Assembly: GCF_028621955.1 (NCBI RefSeq)
Contig: NZ_CP117516.1
Span: 2,502,001 to 2,566,000, forward strand
DNA length: 64,000 nt
Direction: 5' to 3'
From: Erythrobacter sp. BLCC-B19
GTDB lineage: Bacteria; Pseudomonadota; Alphaproteobacteria; Sphingomonadales; Sphingomonadaceae
In this document: positions 48,934 through 59,915 of the stretch, one piece after another
Layout of the letters: every line of letters begins with the position of its first letter
Numbering within the stretch: the first letter of the stretch is position 1
Notes under the pieces: model-generated
What the model saw: the letters and a program-made list of their open reading frames with translations, nothing else
Databases searched by the model: none
What the model was told of the DNA's origin: nothing
Translations under genes and position numbers: made by a program

Positions 48934-51345
48934 ATGACCCAGACGTTCCCCCTTCTCCCCCTGCGTGACATCGTCGTTTTCCCCGGCATGGTCGTCCCCC
49001 TGTTTGTCGGGCGCGACAAGTCGGTGGCGGCGCTCGAAGCCGCGATGGAAGCCTCCAAAGACATTGTCCTGCTCGCCCAGCTTGATCCGGGTTGTGACGA
49101 TCCGGAGGGCGATGATCTGTATGACGTCGGCGTGATCGCGCAGGTGCTCCAGCTCTTGAAGCTGCCCGACGGCACGGTGCGCGTGCTGGTCGAGGGCAAG
49201 ACCCGTGCGCGGCTCTCGGCGCTCGAAAACATCGGCGCCTATCTGCTCGCCGAGGTGGAGGCCATCGAGCCGGAAACCGTCTCGGGCAGCGAAGTCACCG
49301 CGCTGATGCGGCAGGTGACCGAGCAGTTCGGCGAATATGTGAAACTGAACAAGAAGATGGGCGAGGATGCGGGCACCGACCTCAGCGAGGTTGATGATGC
49401 CGGGCAGCTGGCTGACACCATCGCCGCCGCAATCAGCGCCAAGGTGGCCGACAAGCAGAGCCTCCTGACCGAGAGCAATCCCTTGAAGCGGCTCGAACTG
49501 GTGATGGCCTTCATGGAAGGCGAGCTGTCGGTGCTGCAGGTCGAACGCCGCATCCGCGGGCGCGTGAAGCGTCAGATGGAGAAGACCCAGCGCGAATATT
49601 ACCTCAACGAACAGTTGAAGGCGATCCAGTCGGAGCTGGGCGGGGGCGACGATGGCGAGGGCAACGAGCTTGCCGAACTGGCCGAGAAGATCGAAAACAC
49701 CAAGCTGTCCAAGGAAGCCAAGGCCAAGGCGCAAGGCGAGCTGAAGAAGCTGCGCTCGATGCAGCCGATGAGCGCCGAGGCGACGGTGATCCGCAACTAT
49801 CTCGATGTGCTGCTCGGCCTGCCGTGGGGCAAGAAGTCGAAGCTGAAGAAGAACATTGCCGCCGCGCAAGCCGTGCTCGATGCCGATCACTATGCGCTCG
49901 AGAAGGTCAAGGACCGCATCGTCGAGTATCTCGCGGTGCAGGCGCGCACCAACAAGCTGAAAGGCCCGATCCTGTGCCTCGTCGGCCCGCCGGGCGTGGG
50001 CAAGACTTCGCTGGGCAAGTCGATCGCCAAGGCTTGCGGGCGCGAATTCGTGCGTCAGTCCTTGGGCGGGGTGCGTGACGAGGCCGAGATTCGCGGTCAC
50101 CGGCGCACCTATATCGGCTCGATGCCGGGCAAGATCGTCGCCAATCTGCGCAAGGCCGGGACGAGCAATCCGCTGTTCCTGCTCGACGAGATCGACAAGC
50201 TGGGGCAGGACTTCCGCGGCGATCCGGCCTCGGCGCTGCTCGAAGTGCTCGACCCGGAACAGAACGCCAAGTTCCAGGATCACTACCTCGAACTCGATCT
50301 CGACCTTTCCGACATCATGTTCGTGTGCACCGCGAACAGCCTCAACCTGCCGCAGCCGCTGCTTGACCGCATGGAGATCATCCGGCTCGAAGGCTATACC
50401 GAGGACGAGAAGGTCGAAATCGCCCAGCGCCACCTGATCGAAAAGCAGGTCAAGGCGCATGGGCTGAAGAAGGGTGAATTCGCCCTTCAGGAAGACGCCC
50501 TGCGCGATCTGATCCGCTACTACACCCGCGAAGCCGGGGTGCGCACGCTGGAACGCGAGATTGCCAAGCTGGCGCGCAAGAGCCTGCGGCAGATCCTCGA
50601 AGGCAAGACCAAGAGCGTGACCATTACGCCCGAAAATCTCGCCGATTTCTCGGGGGTGCGCCGCTTCAAGCACGGCGTTTCCGAAGCCGAACCGCAGGTC
50701 GGCGCGGTCACCGGTCTTGCATGGACGTCGGTCGGCGGCGAGCTGCTCACCATCGAAAGCGTCACCACGCCGGGCAAGGGCGAGGTCAAGACCACCGGCA
50801 AGCTCGGGCAGGTGATGAACGAGAGCGTCGCGGCGGCCTTCAGTTTCGTGAAGGCACGCGCGCCCGCCTACGGGATCAAGCCGAGCCTGTTCAATCGCAA
50901 GAATGTGCACATCCACCTGCCCGAAGGCGCGGTGCCCAAGGATGGGCCGAGTGCAGGCATCGGGATGGTCACCTCGATCGTCTCGACCCTCACCGGCATC
51001 GCCGTGCGCCCCGATGTGGCGATGACCGGCGAGGTCACGCTGCGGGGCCGGGTGCTGGCGATCGGCGGACTGAAGGAAAAGCTGCTTGCCGCGCTGCGCG
51101 GCGGGATCAAGACCGTCCTCATCCCCGAGGAGAACGTCAAGGACCTCGCCGAAATCCCGGCCAACGCCAAGGAAGGGCTGGAGATCATCCCGGTCGCCCA
51201 TGTCGACGAGGTGCTGGCCCGCGCGCTGGTGGCCCCGCTGGAGGCGATCGAGTGGACCGAGGCCGATGATCTCGCCAGTCAACCTGGCCCGGCGGCTCCT
51301 TCGGGCGCAACCCCCGCGTCTGGAGAGGTGCCAACCGCGCATTGA
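48934..51345 (+). CDS. lon: ATP-dependent protease Lon
   Basis: 803 residues. The N-terminal domain ([24 protein letters not shown], in part) is followed by the AAA+ part with GPPGVGKTS (Lys357) and the protease part with the Ser-Lys dyad: PKDGPSAG (Ser673) and GGLKEK (Lys716), 43 residues apart as in E. coli. It degrades misfolded and regulatory proteins. No ribosome site precedes the ATG, and a CCCATAT sequence ends 8 bases before it, so a near-leaderless heat-shock-type transcript is possible. The C-terminal tail after 790 is Pro/Ala/Thr-rich. Confidence 0.97.
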   Translation: MTQTFPLLPLRDIVVFPGMVVPLFVGRDKSVAALEAAMEASKDIVLLAQLDPGCDDPEGDDLYDVGVIAQVLQLLKLPDGTVRVLVEGKTRARLSALENIGAYLLAEVEAIEPETVSGSEVTALMRQVTEQFGEYVKLNKKMGEDAGTDLSEVDDAGQLADTIAAAISAKVADKQSLLTESNPLKRLELVMAFMEGELSVLQVERRIRGRVKRQMEKTQREYYLNEQLKAIQSELGGGDDGEGNELAELAEKIENTKLSKEAKAKAQGELKKLRSMQPMSAEATVIRNYLDVLLGLPWGKKSKLKKNIAAAQAVLDADHYALEKVKDRIVEYLAVQARTNKLKGPILCLVGPPGVGKTSLGKSIAKACGREFVRQSLGGVRDEAEIRGHRRTYIGSMPGKIVANLRKAGTSNPLFLLDEIDKLGQDFRGDPASALLEVLDPEQNAKFQDHYLELDLDLSDIMFVCTANSLNLPQPLLDRMEIIRLEGYTEDEKVEIAQRHLIEKQVKAHGLKKGEFALQEDALRDLIRYYTREAGVRTLEREIAKLARKSLRQILEGKTKSVTITPENLADFSGVRRFKHGVSEAEPQVGAVTGLAWTSVGGELLTIESVTTPGKGEVKTTGKLGQVMNESVAAAFSFVKARAPAYGIKPSLFNRKNVHIHLPEGAVPKDGPSAGIGMVTSIVSTLTGIAVRPDVAMTGEVTLRGRVLAIGGLKEKLLAALRGGIKTVLIPEENVKDLAEIPANAKEGLEIIPVAHVDEVLARALVAPLEAIEWTEADDLASQPGPAAPSGATPASGEVPTAH

Positions 51346-51586
51346 GGCGCTAGAAGGGCGCCACTTGCCGTGATTCGCGGCAGGGTCGCTTTCTTCCGGA
51401 AGATGGATCCCATCTCGCCCGCGGCTTCGGCCAGCGGTGCGATGGGCTAAGTTTCTGTCCTTTTTGCAGGCTTGGTGACCAAGGCTATTTGGCTTTGACA
51501 GCCCTTGCAAAAAGGTCTCAAGTTGCCCGCTTTCGACGAGCGCGATTCACCGACACAACGAAATCCTGACTTGAGGGGGTTCCCAG

Positions 51587-51859
51587 ATGAACAAGAACGA
51601 CCTTATCAGCGCCGTTGCCGACGCCAGCGGTCTTTCCAAGAATGATGCCTCGAACGCGGTCGAAAGCGTTTTCGATGCGATCACCAAGGCGCTCTCGGGC
51701 GGCGACGAAGTCCGCCTCGTGGGCTTCGGCACCTTCTCGGTCGCCAAGCGCAAGGCCTCGACGGGCCGCAATCCGCGCACGGGCGAGCCGATGAAGATCA
51801 AGGCCTCCAACCAGCCGAAGTTCAAGGCGGGCAAGGGTCTGAAGGACGCCGTCAACTAA
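51587..51859 (+). CDS. hup: HU family DNA-binding protein
   Basis: 90 residues, canonical HU: MNKNDLISAVADASGLSKNDASNAV, in part, SGGDEVRLVGFGTFSVAKRKA and GRNPRTGEPMKIKAS with the Pro63-like DNA-kinking residue. It compacts the nucleoid as a dimer. A gaggggg site lies upstream, and a TTGACA -35-like sequence at 51495 with a weak -10 precedes it by about 90 bp. A terminator follows at 51903. Confidence 0.97.
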   Translation: MNKNDLISAVADASGLSKNDASNAVESVFDAITKALSGGDEVRLVGFGTFSVAKRKASTGRNPRTGEPMKIKASNQPKFKAGKGLKDAVN

Positions 51860-51902
51860 TCACCGTTGACGCGCGCCTCCGGCCTCGCGCCGGGGCATGA
51901 GA

Positions 51903-51940
51903 AAACCCCGTCAGCCCTGTGGCTGGCGGGGTTTCTCTTT
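51903..51940. terminator. Bidirectional terminator between hup and a lipoprotein gene
   Basis: The stem AAACCCCG-T-CAGCC pairs with GGCTG-G-CGGGGTTT around a 4-nt loop. The right side gives TTTCTCTTT on the + strand and the left side a short T-rich tract on the - strand. It can end both the hup transcript and the converging lipoprotein transcript. Confidence 0.88.
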
Positions 51941-51957
51941 GCCGGCGATGCGGCTGA

Positions 51958-52857
51958 TCAGGGCGCGGCGGCGATCAGCGCGGTCGGTGCCTGCGTCGTG
52001 CGCGGCGAGACGCGCCAGATGAGCGTTTCGCCCGAAGCATCGGCCACCGGGCCTTCATCGGTGTTGTTGGCAAGGATGCGCATCCCCGGCGCGACGCGGA
52101 TGGTGAAGGTGCCGTCGAGCACCGGCACGCCGGGAATGGCCTCAGGATCATTGCCTGCCTTGGCGGCTTCTTCGGCAGCACCCATCGCGGCGAGGCTTGC
52201 AAACGAGCCTGCGCCCAGCAGCGTGCCCAGACCGCCGGTGTCGCCGTTCTGAGCCCAGAAGCCCGGAGCATTGATCCGCACCTGTCCGCCCTTGCGCAGG
52301 TACACCTGCACGAAGGGATTGGTCGGCGGGAAGCCTTCGATCATCGGGAAGGTGAAATCGTGGCTCATGGTGCCCGAGATCCGGTAGCTGACGTCGAACA
52401 CGCCGTCGCCCTTGTGCACCACGCGCTCCCAACCCTTCTGGCGGCTGAGCAGCTTGACCAGCTCGTCGGCGGCCTTGGGATCGCTCGGATCGATCCCGCC
52501 CATCAGCGCGGCCATCTGATCGGCCTTTTTCTTGGCCTCCTCAGCCCGGTAGGCTGCGCCGGCCTCCCACTCTTCGCGCTGGGTGGCTTCTTCCTCGGGC
52601 GTGCAATCGCGGCTTTCGTAGGTTTCCTCGCTGAAGCAGCTCGCGGTAAAGCTCTCGTTCGCCGCATCCATCTGCGCCAGCTTGGAGAGGCCGAGGAAGA
52701 AGATCTCGCCTTCATAGCTGAAGGTGAAGCTGTCCGGCCCGGTGATGGCAAGTTCGGAGGTGAACTTGCCCGGTGTCATGAAACAGCCGCTCAGCGCGAG
52801 CGCGAAGCCCGCCAGCAGCGCGCCCGCGCGCAGACGGATCGTGGAAAACATGGTCAT
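51958..52857 (-). CDS. Exported lipoprotein of unknown function
   Basis: 299 residues from the ATG at 52857 with GGGAGGGAG upstream. The lipobox LSGC places the lipidated Cys at residue 24. Four further parts can be seen: a beta-rich segment SFTFSYEGEIFFLG, an acidic section with two Cys (ASCFSEETYESRDC), a charged helix around residues 95-130 (EEWEAGAAYRAEEAKKKADQM, in part), and a C-terminal beta domain with GTMSHDFTFPMIEGFPP. No family is recognised, although similar lipoproteins occur in sphingomonads. Confidence 0.75.
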   Translation of the reverse strand: MTMFSTIRLRAGALLAGFALALSGCFMTPGKFTSELAITGPDSFTFSYEGEIFFLGLSKLAQMDAANESFTASCFSEETYESRDCTPEEEATQREEWEAGAAYRAEEAKKKADQMAALMGGIDPSDPKAADELVKLLSRQKGWERVVHKGDGVFDVSYRISGTMSHDFTFPMIEGFPPTNPFVQVYLRKGGQVRINAPGFWAQNGDTGGLGTLLGAGSFASLAAMGAAEEAAKAGNDPEAIPGVPVLDGTFTIRVAPGMRILANNTDEGPVADASGETLIWRVSPRTTQAPTALIAAAP

Positions 52858-52883
52858 GGAAACTCCCTCCCTCTCGCCGCCTT

Positions 52884-53675
52884 CTACCCGCGCGTGGCCG
52901 CCGCATAAAGCGCAATCGCGGCCGCGTTCGAAACGTTCAGGCTTTCCATTGCCGAGGCGATCGGCAGCTTGGCCAGCACGTCGCAATGCGCGGCGATATT
53001 GTGGCGCAGGCCTTCGCCCTCGGCGCCGAGCACCAGCGCGATCGGCCCGGTGGGCATGATGTCGGCGAGCACCGCTTCGGCCTCGCCCGCCAGCCCGATG
53101 CGCCAGTATCCGGCGTCAGCCAGCTCCTCCAGCGCGCGGGCGAGGTTGACGACGCGCACCCAGGGCACGCTCTCCAGCGCGCCCGAGGCCGCCTTGGCGA
53201 GCACGCCGCCCTCGGGCGGGGCGTGGCGATCCTGCGTGACGATCGCCGCCGCACCGAAGGCCGCCGCCGAGCGCAGGATCGCGCCGACATTGTGCGGATC
53301 GGTCACCTGATCGAGCACCACGATGGGATGCGCCACCTCGCCCAGCGCGACCTCATCGAGGAACACGTCTTCCAGCGGCGCACATTCCAGCACCAGCCCC
53401 TGGTGCGGCGCATCCTTGGCGACGAGGCGCGCGAGGTCAGCCGCCTGCGCGTGCTCGATCGGGAAATCGGGCGGCAGTTCGCCGTCGAGGCTCTCCAGCC
53501 CCTCGGGAGTCGCCCAGAGCTTGCGGTGCTGGCGTTCGGGGTTCTTGAGCGCGGCTTCAACCGCATGGCGACCCCACAGGCGCACCTGTCCGCTCGACGC
53601 GCGGCCCGACCCGCGCCCGCCCTTCATCCGACCAGCCCGGCCTCTGAGAGCGCGCTTTTTTTCACCTTTGCTCAT
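52884..53675 (-). CDS. rlmB: TrmH/RlmB family 2'-O-ribose methyltransferase
   Basis: 263 residues from the ATG at 53675. The N-terminal substrate-binding domain starts at about residue 32 (VRLWGRHAVEAALKN) after a Lys/Arg/Gly-rich extension. The SPOUT domain shows VTDPHNVGAILRSAAAFG, VLGAEGEGLRHNI and MESLNVSNAAAIALY, its knot motifs. It methylates a ribose, most likely G2251 of 23S rRNA. It could be another TrmH-group rRNA enzyme. Start codon chosen for the basic MSKGEKKRA; an upstream ATG exists. Confidence 0.9.
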   Translation of the reverse strand: MSKGEKKRALRGRAGRMKGGRGSGRASSGQVRLWGRHAVEAALKNPERQHRKLWATPEGLESLDGELPPDFPIEHAQAADLARLVAKDAPHQGLVLECAPLEDVFLDEVALGEVAHPIVVLDQVTDPHNVGAILRSAAAFGAAAIVTQDRHAPPEGGVLAKAASGALESVPWVRVVNLARALEELADAGYWRIGLAGEAEAVLADIMPTGPIALVLGAEGEGLRHNIAAHCDVLAKLPIASAMESLNVSNAAAIALYAAATRG

Positions 53676-53847
53676 TATCTGTCCCGCCTGCGGTGTTACA
53701 AATGCGCCCCCTGCCAGCAGGGCCATTGACAGGCAAGCAGTGCTTCGCCAAAGGGGCGCCTCTCGGCGGCGGGCCCCAAGCGGGACTCGCGCAATTTCGG
53801 AGCCCCTCGCGGCTCAGGATCGCCCCCCTCGATGCAGGGGACTGTGT

Positions 53848-53933
53848 GGACAGGTGGCCGAGTGGTTAAAGGCAGCAGACTGTAAATCTGCCCGCGCAAG
53901 CGTACGCTGGTTCGAATCCAGCCCTGTCCACCA
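53848..53933 (+). tRNA. tRNA-Tyr (GUA)
   Basis: 86 nt including the encoded CCA, with the long variable arm of class II tRNAs (GCGCAAGCGTACGC). Acceptor GGACAGG/CCTGTCC, D-arm GGCCGAGTGGTTAAAGGC, anticodon loop CTGTAAA with anticodon GTA. Confidence 0.96.
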
Positions 53934-54051
53934 CTTCCTCCCGGCGATCAGGCGACATCGGTTCAATCTTTGGCACAACGATGCGCGCAGCAGGCAGCAG
54001 GCCGCAAGGCGCGTGGCCTTGTGGGTGGGTTTGTCGGTGATTTCGGGAGAC

Positions 54052-54126
54052 TGGCTGGGGCGGAAGGATTCGAACCTTCGCATGGCGGTACCAAAAACCG
54101 CTGCCTTACCGCTTGGCTACGCCCCA
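54052..54126 (-). tRNA. tRNA-Gln (UUG)
   Basis: 75 nt including the encoded CCA. Acceptor TGGGGCG/CGCCCCA with discriminator G, D-arm TAGCCAAGCGGTAAGGCA, anticodon loop TTTTGGT with anticodon TTG, T-arm GTTCGAATC. Confidence 0.94.
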
Positions 54127-54165
54127 GCAAGAGCCGCGCTCTATAGCGGCTCAATCGGGGTTGTG

Positions 54166-54199
54166 AAGGGGGCGAAAACGCCTGATCGCCCCCTTTTTT
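54166..54199 (+). terminator. Rho-independent terminator
   Basis: The stem AGGGGGCGA pairs with TCGCCCCCT around a 10-nt loop and is followed by six T on the + strand. It serves transcripts reading rightwards, such as tRNA-Tyr. On the - strand only TT follows, so it is weak for the converging yghU transcript. Confidence 0.85.
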
Positions 54200-54214
54200 G
54201 GTTGGAGAGGCCTG

Positions 54215-55075
54215 TCAGCCGAGCCGCTTGCCTTCGAAGTCGGCGGGGGAGTGGCGTTCCTTCAGCTGGGTGTCCTCATCGCCCCACACCTTGTTGACGA
54301 TCCGCCCCCGCTGGACAGCCGGGCGCGCCTTGATTTCGGCCACCCATCGCGCGACGTTGGTGTAATCGTCGATGCTGAGGAAAGTCTTGGCGTCGTTGTA
54401 GATCGTCCCTTCGGTGAAGGGCGCGAGCCAGGGGAAATTGGCAATGTCGGCGAGCGAGTACTCATCGCCCGCGAGGAACCGGCTCTCCGCCAGCCGCCGG
54501 TCGGCAACGTCGAAGATGCGCTTGGTCTCCATCGCATAGCGGTTGATCGGGTATTCGTACTTCTCGGGCGCATAGGCGTAGAAATGGCCGAAACCGCCGC
54601 CGATGAAGGGGCCGGATGCCACCTGCCAGAACACCCAGCTCAAGACCTCGGCGCGGGCCTGCGGGTCGGAGGGGAGGAACATCCCGAACTTTTCGGCAAG
54701 GTGGACGAGGATCGCGCCGCTCTCGAAGATGCGGAACGGGGCGGCCGGATCGCTCTTGTCGAGCAGGGCAGGGATCTTGGAATTGGGGTTCACGCCGACA
54801 AAGCCGCTGGTGAACTGCTCGCCGGCAGAGATGTTGACCGTCCAGGCGTCATATTCAGCGCCGCTGTGCCCGGCCTCGATCAGCTCTTCGAGCATGATCG
54901 TCGCCTTCACCCCGTTGGGCGTGGCGAGCGAGTAGAGCTGGAAGGGATTGTCCCCCTCCGGCAGCGCCTTGTCCTCGCGCGGGCCGGCGGTGGGGCGGTT
55001 GATGCTGGCAAAGCGCCCGCCCGATACGGTGTCGGCGCTCCAGACGGCGGGCGGGATATAGGTGGGATCGGCCAT
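54215..55075 (-). CDS. yghU: Glutathione S-transferase, YghU type
   Basis: 286 residues from the ATG at 55075, with AGGAG nine bases upstream. The Nu-class features are PFQLYSLATPNGVKATIMLEE near residue 50, NPNSKIPALLD near 95 and SGAILVHLAEKFG near 118, with a C-terminal helical domain (FWQVASGPFIGGGFGHFYAYAPEK, in part). YghU proteins have disulfide-bond reductase activity with glutathione. Single gene. Confidence 0.92.
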   Translation of the reverse strand: MADPTYIPPAVWSADTVSGGRFASINRPTAGPREDKALPEGDNPFQLYSLATPNGVKATIMLEELIEAGHSGAEYDAWTVNISAGEQFTSGFVGVNPNSKIPALLDKSDPAAPFRIFESGAILVHLAEKFGMFLPSDPQARAEVLSWVFWQVASGPFIGGGFGHFYAYAPEKYEYPINRYAMETKRIFDVADRRLAESRFLAGDEYSLADIANFPWLAPFTEGTIYNDAKTFLSIDDYTNVARWVAEIKARPAVQRGRIVNKVWGDEDTQLKERHSPADFEGKRLG

Positions 55076-55257
55076 GACGCGGGGCTCCTGTTTGTGCTGG
55101 CGCCACACTTGGGGGCTGGCGCGCAAGCGTGCAAGCCGGACGCGCGCAACGAATGGCTATCGCGCGGCAAAGCAGGACTTTTGCGGCCTTGCGCTAGGAA
55201 GCATGGCGATTAGAGGCTAGAGGCCAAAGCCCTGCCATCCGGAGCGGCCGACCGAAC

Positions 55258-57338
<2,081 letters not shown>

Positions 57339-57339
<1 letters not shown>

Positions 57340-58241
57340 TGCCCCGGAGCCTGCCTCTCTCAGCGCTCGGAATCATGCTGTTCTGCAATGTCGCCTGGGC
57401 CATGAATGTCGTGGTCAGCAAGATCGCGGTGACGAGCCTTGGCCTGCCGCCGCTGTTCTACACCGTGCTGCGTTCGGCAACGGTGCTGGCGGTGCTGTTC
57501 CCGCTGCTGCTGCGCGGGAAGCCTGAGCGGCTGGTGCTGGTGCTGCTGATCGGCTTTGCCATCACCGGCGGGAGTTTCGGGCTGCAATTCGTGGGGCTTC
57601 AGACGGCGAGCCCCTCGGCGGTCGGGATCGTCAACCTTTCGGGCGCGCCGCTCACCGTGCTGTTTGCGATCCTGTTCCTCGGCGAAGAGGTGCGCTGGCG
57701 GCGCGGGCTGGGGATGGCGCTGGCGCTGGGCGGCGTGGGGCTCGCGATCGGCGCGCCGTCGGAAGCGGGCGATCCGGTGGGGCTGGGGTTTGCCTTTGCG
57801 GGCGTGCTGATCGGGGCTTTTGCCTCGGTCTTCGTCAAGCGGCTCGATATTGGCGCGGTTGCCTTGCAGGCATGGGCCGGGCTCGCGTCACTGGGCGTGA
57901 TGCTGCCGGCCACGCTGGCGCTGGAGAGCGGGCAGATCGCCGCGGTCGCCGCTGCCCCGCTTGCCGTGGCGGGGTGCGTGCTGTTTGCCGGCGTGGTCGT
58001 CTCGGTCGGCGCACATTCGGCCTATTTCAATCTGTTCCAGCGGTATGACGCCAACCTGATCGTGCCGCTCACGCTGCTGACCCCGCTGCTGACGATTGCC
58101 TTCGGGACATGGCTGACGGGCGACACGATCGGCTGGCCGCTGATCATCGGCGGGTCGATGGCGCTCGCCGGGGTGGCGATCATCGTCATCCGCCCGAGCC
58201 GCACCTTCTTCAAATGGCAGCTGATGCGCCCCAAGCTCTGA
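57339..58241 (+). CDS. EamA/DMT family permease
   Basis: 300 residues with ten membrane segments in two EamA repeats, beginning LGIMLFCNVAWAMNVVVSKIAV, in part, and FAITGGSFGLQFVGLQTASPS, in part. It starts on the TGATG overlap with nadE (A at 57339 is shared). DMT transporters move amino acids, nucleotide derivatives or other small metabolites out of the cell or across the membrane. Linkage to nadE suggests a pyridine-nucleotide-related substrate, but this is weak inference. Confidence 0.87.
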
Positions 58242-58428
58242 GCGGGCGGAAATGCCCCACTTCCTGCCGTTACGGAGCGTCATGGGGTGACACGCGCGGA
58301 CAAGACGCGCTGAAGACCCGCCACGATCTGCGCAAAGTCCGCCCAAGGCTGGCATTGGTGCAGGCATGAGGGTGGGCGGGAGACGGTGCGATCCTTGTCG
58401 TCCGTCCCCCGCCCATCGGTGCTGCCGA

Positions 58429-59025
58429 TCAGGCAGCAAGCTTCAGCGCGGCTTCCTTCGCGGCGGCGATCTTGGCTTCGCCATCGGCGCCCATGATCCC
58501 GTCAGCCGCGACGATCTCCACATCGGTGATCCCGAGGAAGCCGAGGAAGAAGACCAGCCAGCGGCTCATGAAATCAATGTCGCTGCCCACCGGCGTCCCG
58601 CCGCTGGCGATGGCGAGATAGGCCTTCTTGCCCTTCAGCAGCCCTTCCGGCCCGGTTGCGGTGTAGCGGAAGGTGGTGCCGGCGCGGGCCACCAGATCGG
58701 CCCAGGCCTTGAGCGTGGCGGGCGGGCCGAAGTTGTAGACGGGGCTTGCGATCACGATGGTGTCGGCCGCCTGCAGCTCGGCGATCAGCTGGTCGGCGAT
58801 GGCCGCCAGCTCGGCTTGCTCGGGGGTGCGTTCGGCCACCGGGGTCAGGTTCGCGGCAAAGCGCTCCGCACTGACGAAGGGCAGGTCGTTCGCGGCAAGA
58901 TCGCGGGTGGTGATGCTCGCGCCCGTCTTCGCGGCGAGACCTTCGGCAATGCTGGTGCCGAGCCCGCGCGAAATGCTGTCCGCGTCCGAGCGGATGCTGG
59001 CGGTGATGGTGAGAATGTTGCTCAT
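58429..59025 (-). CDS. azoR: FMN-dependent NADH-azoreductase
   Basis: 198 residues with the flavodoxin-like fold: LTITASIRSDADSISRGLG near residue 5 (FMN phosphate loop), VIASPVYNFGPPATLKAWADLVARAGTTFRYT, in part, near 95 and GGTPVGSDIDFMSRW near 140. The enzyme reduces quinones and azo compounds with NADH. It is followed (upstream) by a pirin gene on the same strand; both are typical LysR targets. Confidence 0.92.
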   Translation of the reverse strand: MSNILTITASIRSDADSISRGLGTSIAEGLAAKTGASITTRDLAANDLPFVSAERFAANLTPVAERTPEQAELAAIADQLIAELQAADTIVIASPVYNFGPPATLKAWADLVARAGTTFRYTATGPEGLLKGKKAYLAIASGGTPVGSDIDFMSRWLVFFLGFLGITDVEIVAADGIMGADGEAKIAAAKEAALKLAA

Positions 59026-59058
59026 GGGCTTGGTTCCTTGTCGGGAGGGAGAGGGGGT

Positions 59059-59103
59059 GGAGCCGGCCGGGCGGGGGAGAGGGGGGGAGAGCCGGCCGGC
59101 TCC
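59059..59103. repeat. Inverted repeat GGAGCCGGCCGG with all-purine loop
   Basis: Two 12-base arms (59059-59070 and 59092-59103) are perfect complements around a 21-base loop of only G and A apart from one C, with runs of five and seven G. It lies in the 86-bp gap between the pirin and azoreductase genes. The loop G-runs could form a G-quadruplex on the + strand. Confidence 0.85.
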
Positions 59104-59111
59104 GGGAGGGC

Positions 59112-59813
59112 TTACGCCGCGTCGACCAGCACCACTTCGCTGTCTTCGAGCGCGGTGATGGTGACTTCGGCAAGCTTGGTGATCGCGACACCGTCACGGG
59201 CATTGGCCTCGACATCGTCGATGCGGATCTTGCCGGTGGCGGGCACCAGATAGAGGTGGCGGTCAGCGCTGCGGGGCGTGTAGGTCACGCTCTCGCCCGC
59301 CTTGATCGTCGCCCCGAGTACGCGGGCATCGGCGCGGATCCTGAGCGCATCATTGTCGTTCGCCACACCGCTGGCGAGCGGCACGAAGCTGCCGGCGCGG
59401 TCGTTCTTGGGGAACTTGCGCGCACCCCAGTCGGGCTGGCCGCCGCGTTCATCGGGGATGATCCAGATCTGGAACAGCGTGGTGGTCTCATCCTCGAGGT
59501 TGAACTCGGAATGGGCCACGCCGGTCCCGGCGCTCATCACCTGCACGTCGCCCGCTTCGGTGCGGCCTTCGTTGCCCATGCTGTCGCGGTGCGTGATCGC
59601 CCCGGTGCGGACATAGGTGATGATCTCCATGTCGCTGTGCGGATGGGTCGGAAAGCCGCTCTTCGGCGCGATCGCATCGTCGTTCCACACGCGCAGGGCG
59701 CCCCAGTGGACGCGGGCCGGATCGTGGTAGCTGGCGAAGGAGAAATGATGGTGCGCGTCGAGCCAGCCGTGGTTGGCGGCACCGAGGGTGTTGAAGGGAC
59801 GCAGTTCGATCAT
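59112..59813 (-). CDS. Pirin family protein (YhhW-like)
   Basis: 233 residues. The metal-binding cupin shows HHHFSFASYHDP near residue 22, PHSDMEIITYVRTGAITHRDSMG near 57, in part, and GTGVAHSEFN near 100, with the Fe ligands His, His, His and Glu. Bacterial pirins have quercetin 2,3-dioxygenase activity and respond to redox stress. It diverges from a LysR gene with a dyad between them and is followed downstream by azoR. Confidence 0.92.
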   Translation of the reverse strand: MIELRPFNTLGAANHGWLDAHHHFSFASYHDPARVHWGALRVWNDDAIAPKSGFPTHPHSDMEIITYVRTGAITHRDSMGNEGRTEAGDVQVMSAGTGVAHSEFNLEDETTTLFQIWIIPDERGGQPDWGARKFPKNDRAGSFVPLASGVANDNDALRIRADARVLGATIKAGESVTYTPRSADRHLYLVPATGKIRIDDVEANARDGVAITKLAEVTITALEDSEVVLVDAA

Positions 59814-59887
59814 GGCGTATCTCCTGTTTGATGGGGCGGAGATAGGCCACGCGGCGCATTTGGATAAGTGCGATAAAACTTGCCATA

Positions 59888-59908
59888 ATGTTCAATATAT
59901 TCGAACAT
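59888..59908 (+). promoter_or_regulatory. LysR-type dyad ATGTTC-N9-GAACAT
   Basis: A perfect 21-bp inverted repeat with 6-bp arms contains the T-N11-A motif (TTC-N9-GAA) that LysR regulators bind. It lies 8 bp before the LysR start and 74 bp before the pirin start, in the divergent promoter region. It is a strong candidate for the regulator's own site. Confidence 0.78.
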
Positions 59909-59915
59909 AACGCCG

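Noticed and set aside
48493..51510. Open frame of about 1000 codons on the - strand across lon
   Set aside because: Antisense of lon and the DUF1905 gene; composition is shadow-like and no motif is found. Third-codon GC bias keeps it open.
53848..54126. tRNA-associated genomic island
   Set aside because: No integrase and no direct repeat of a tRNA 3' end were seen near any of the five tRNA genes.
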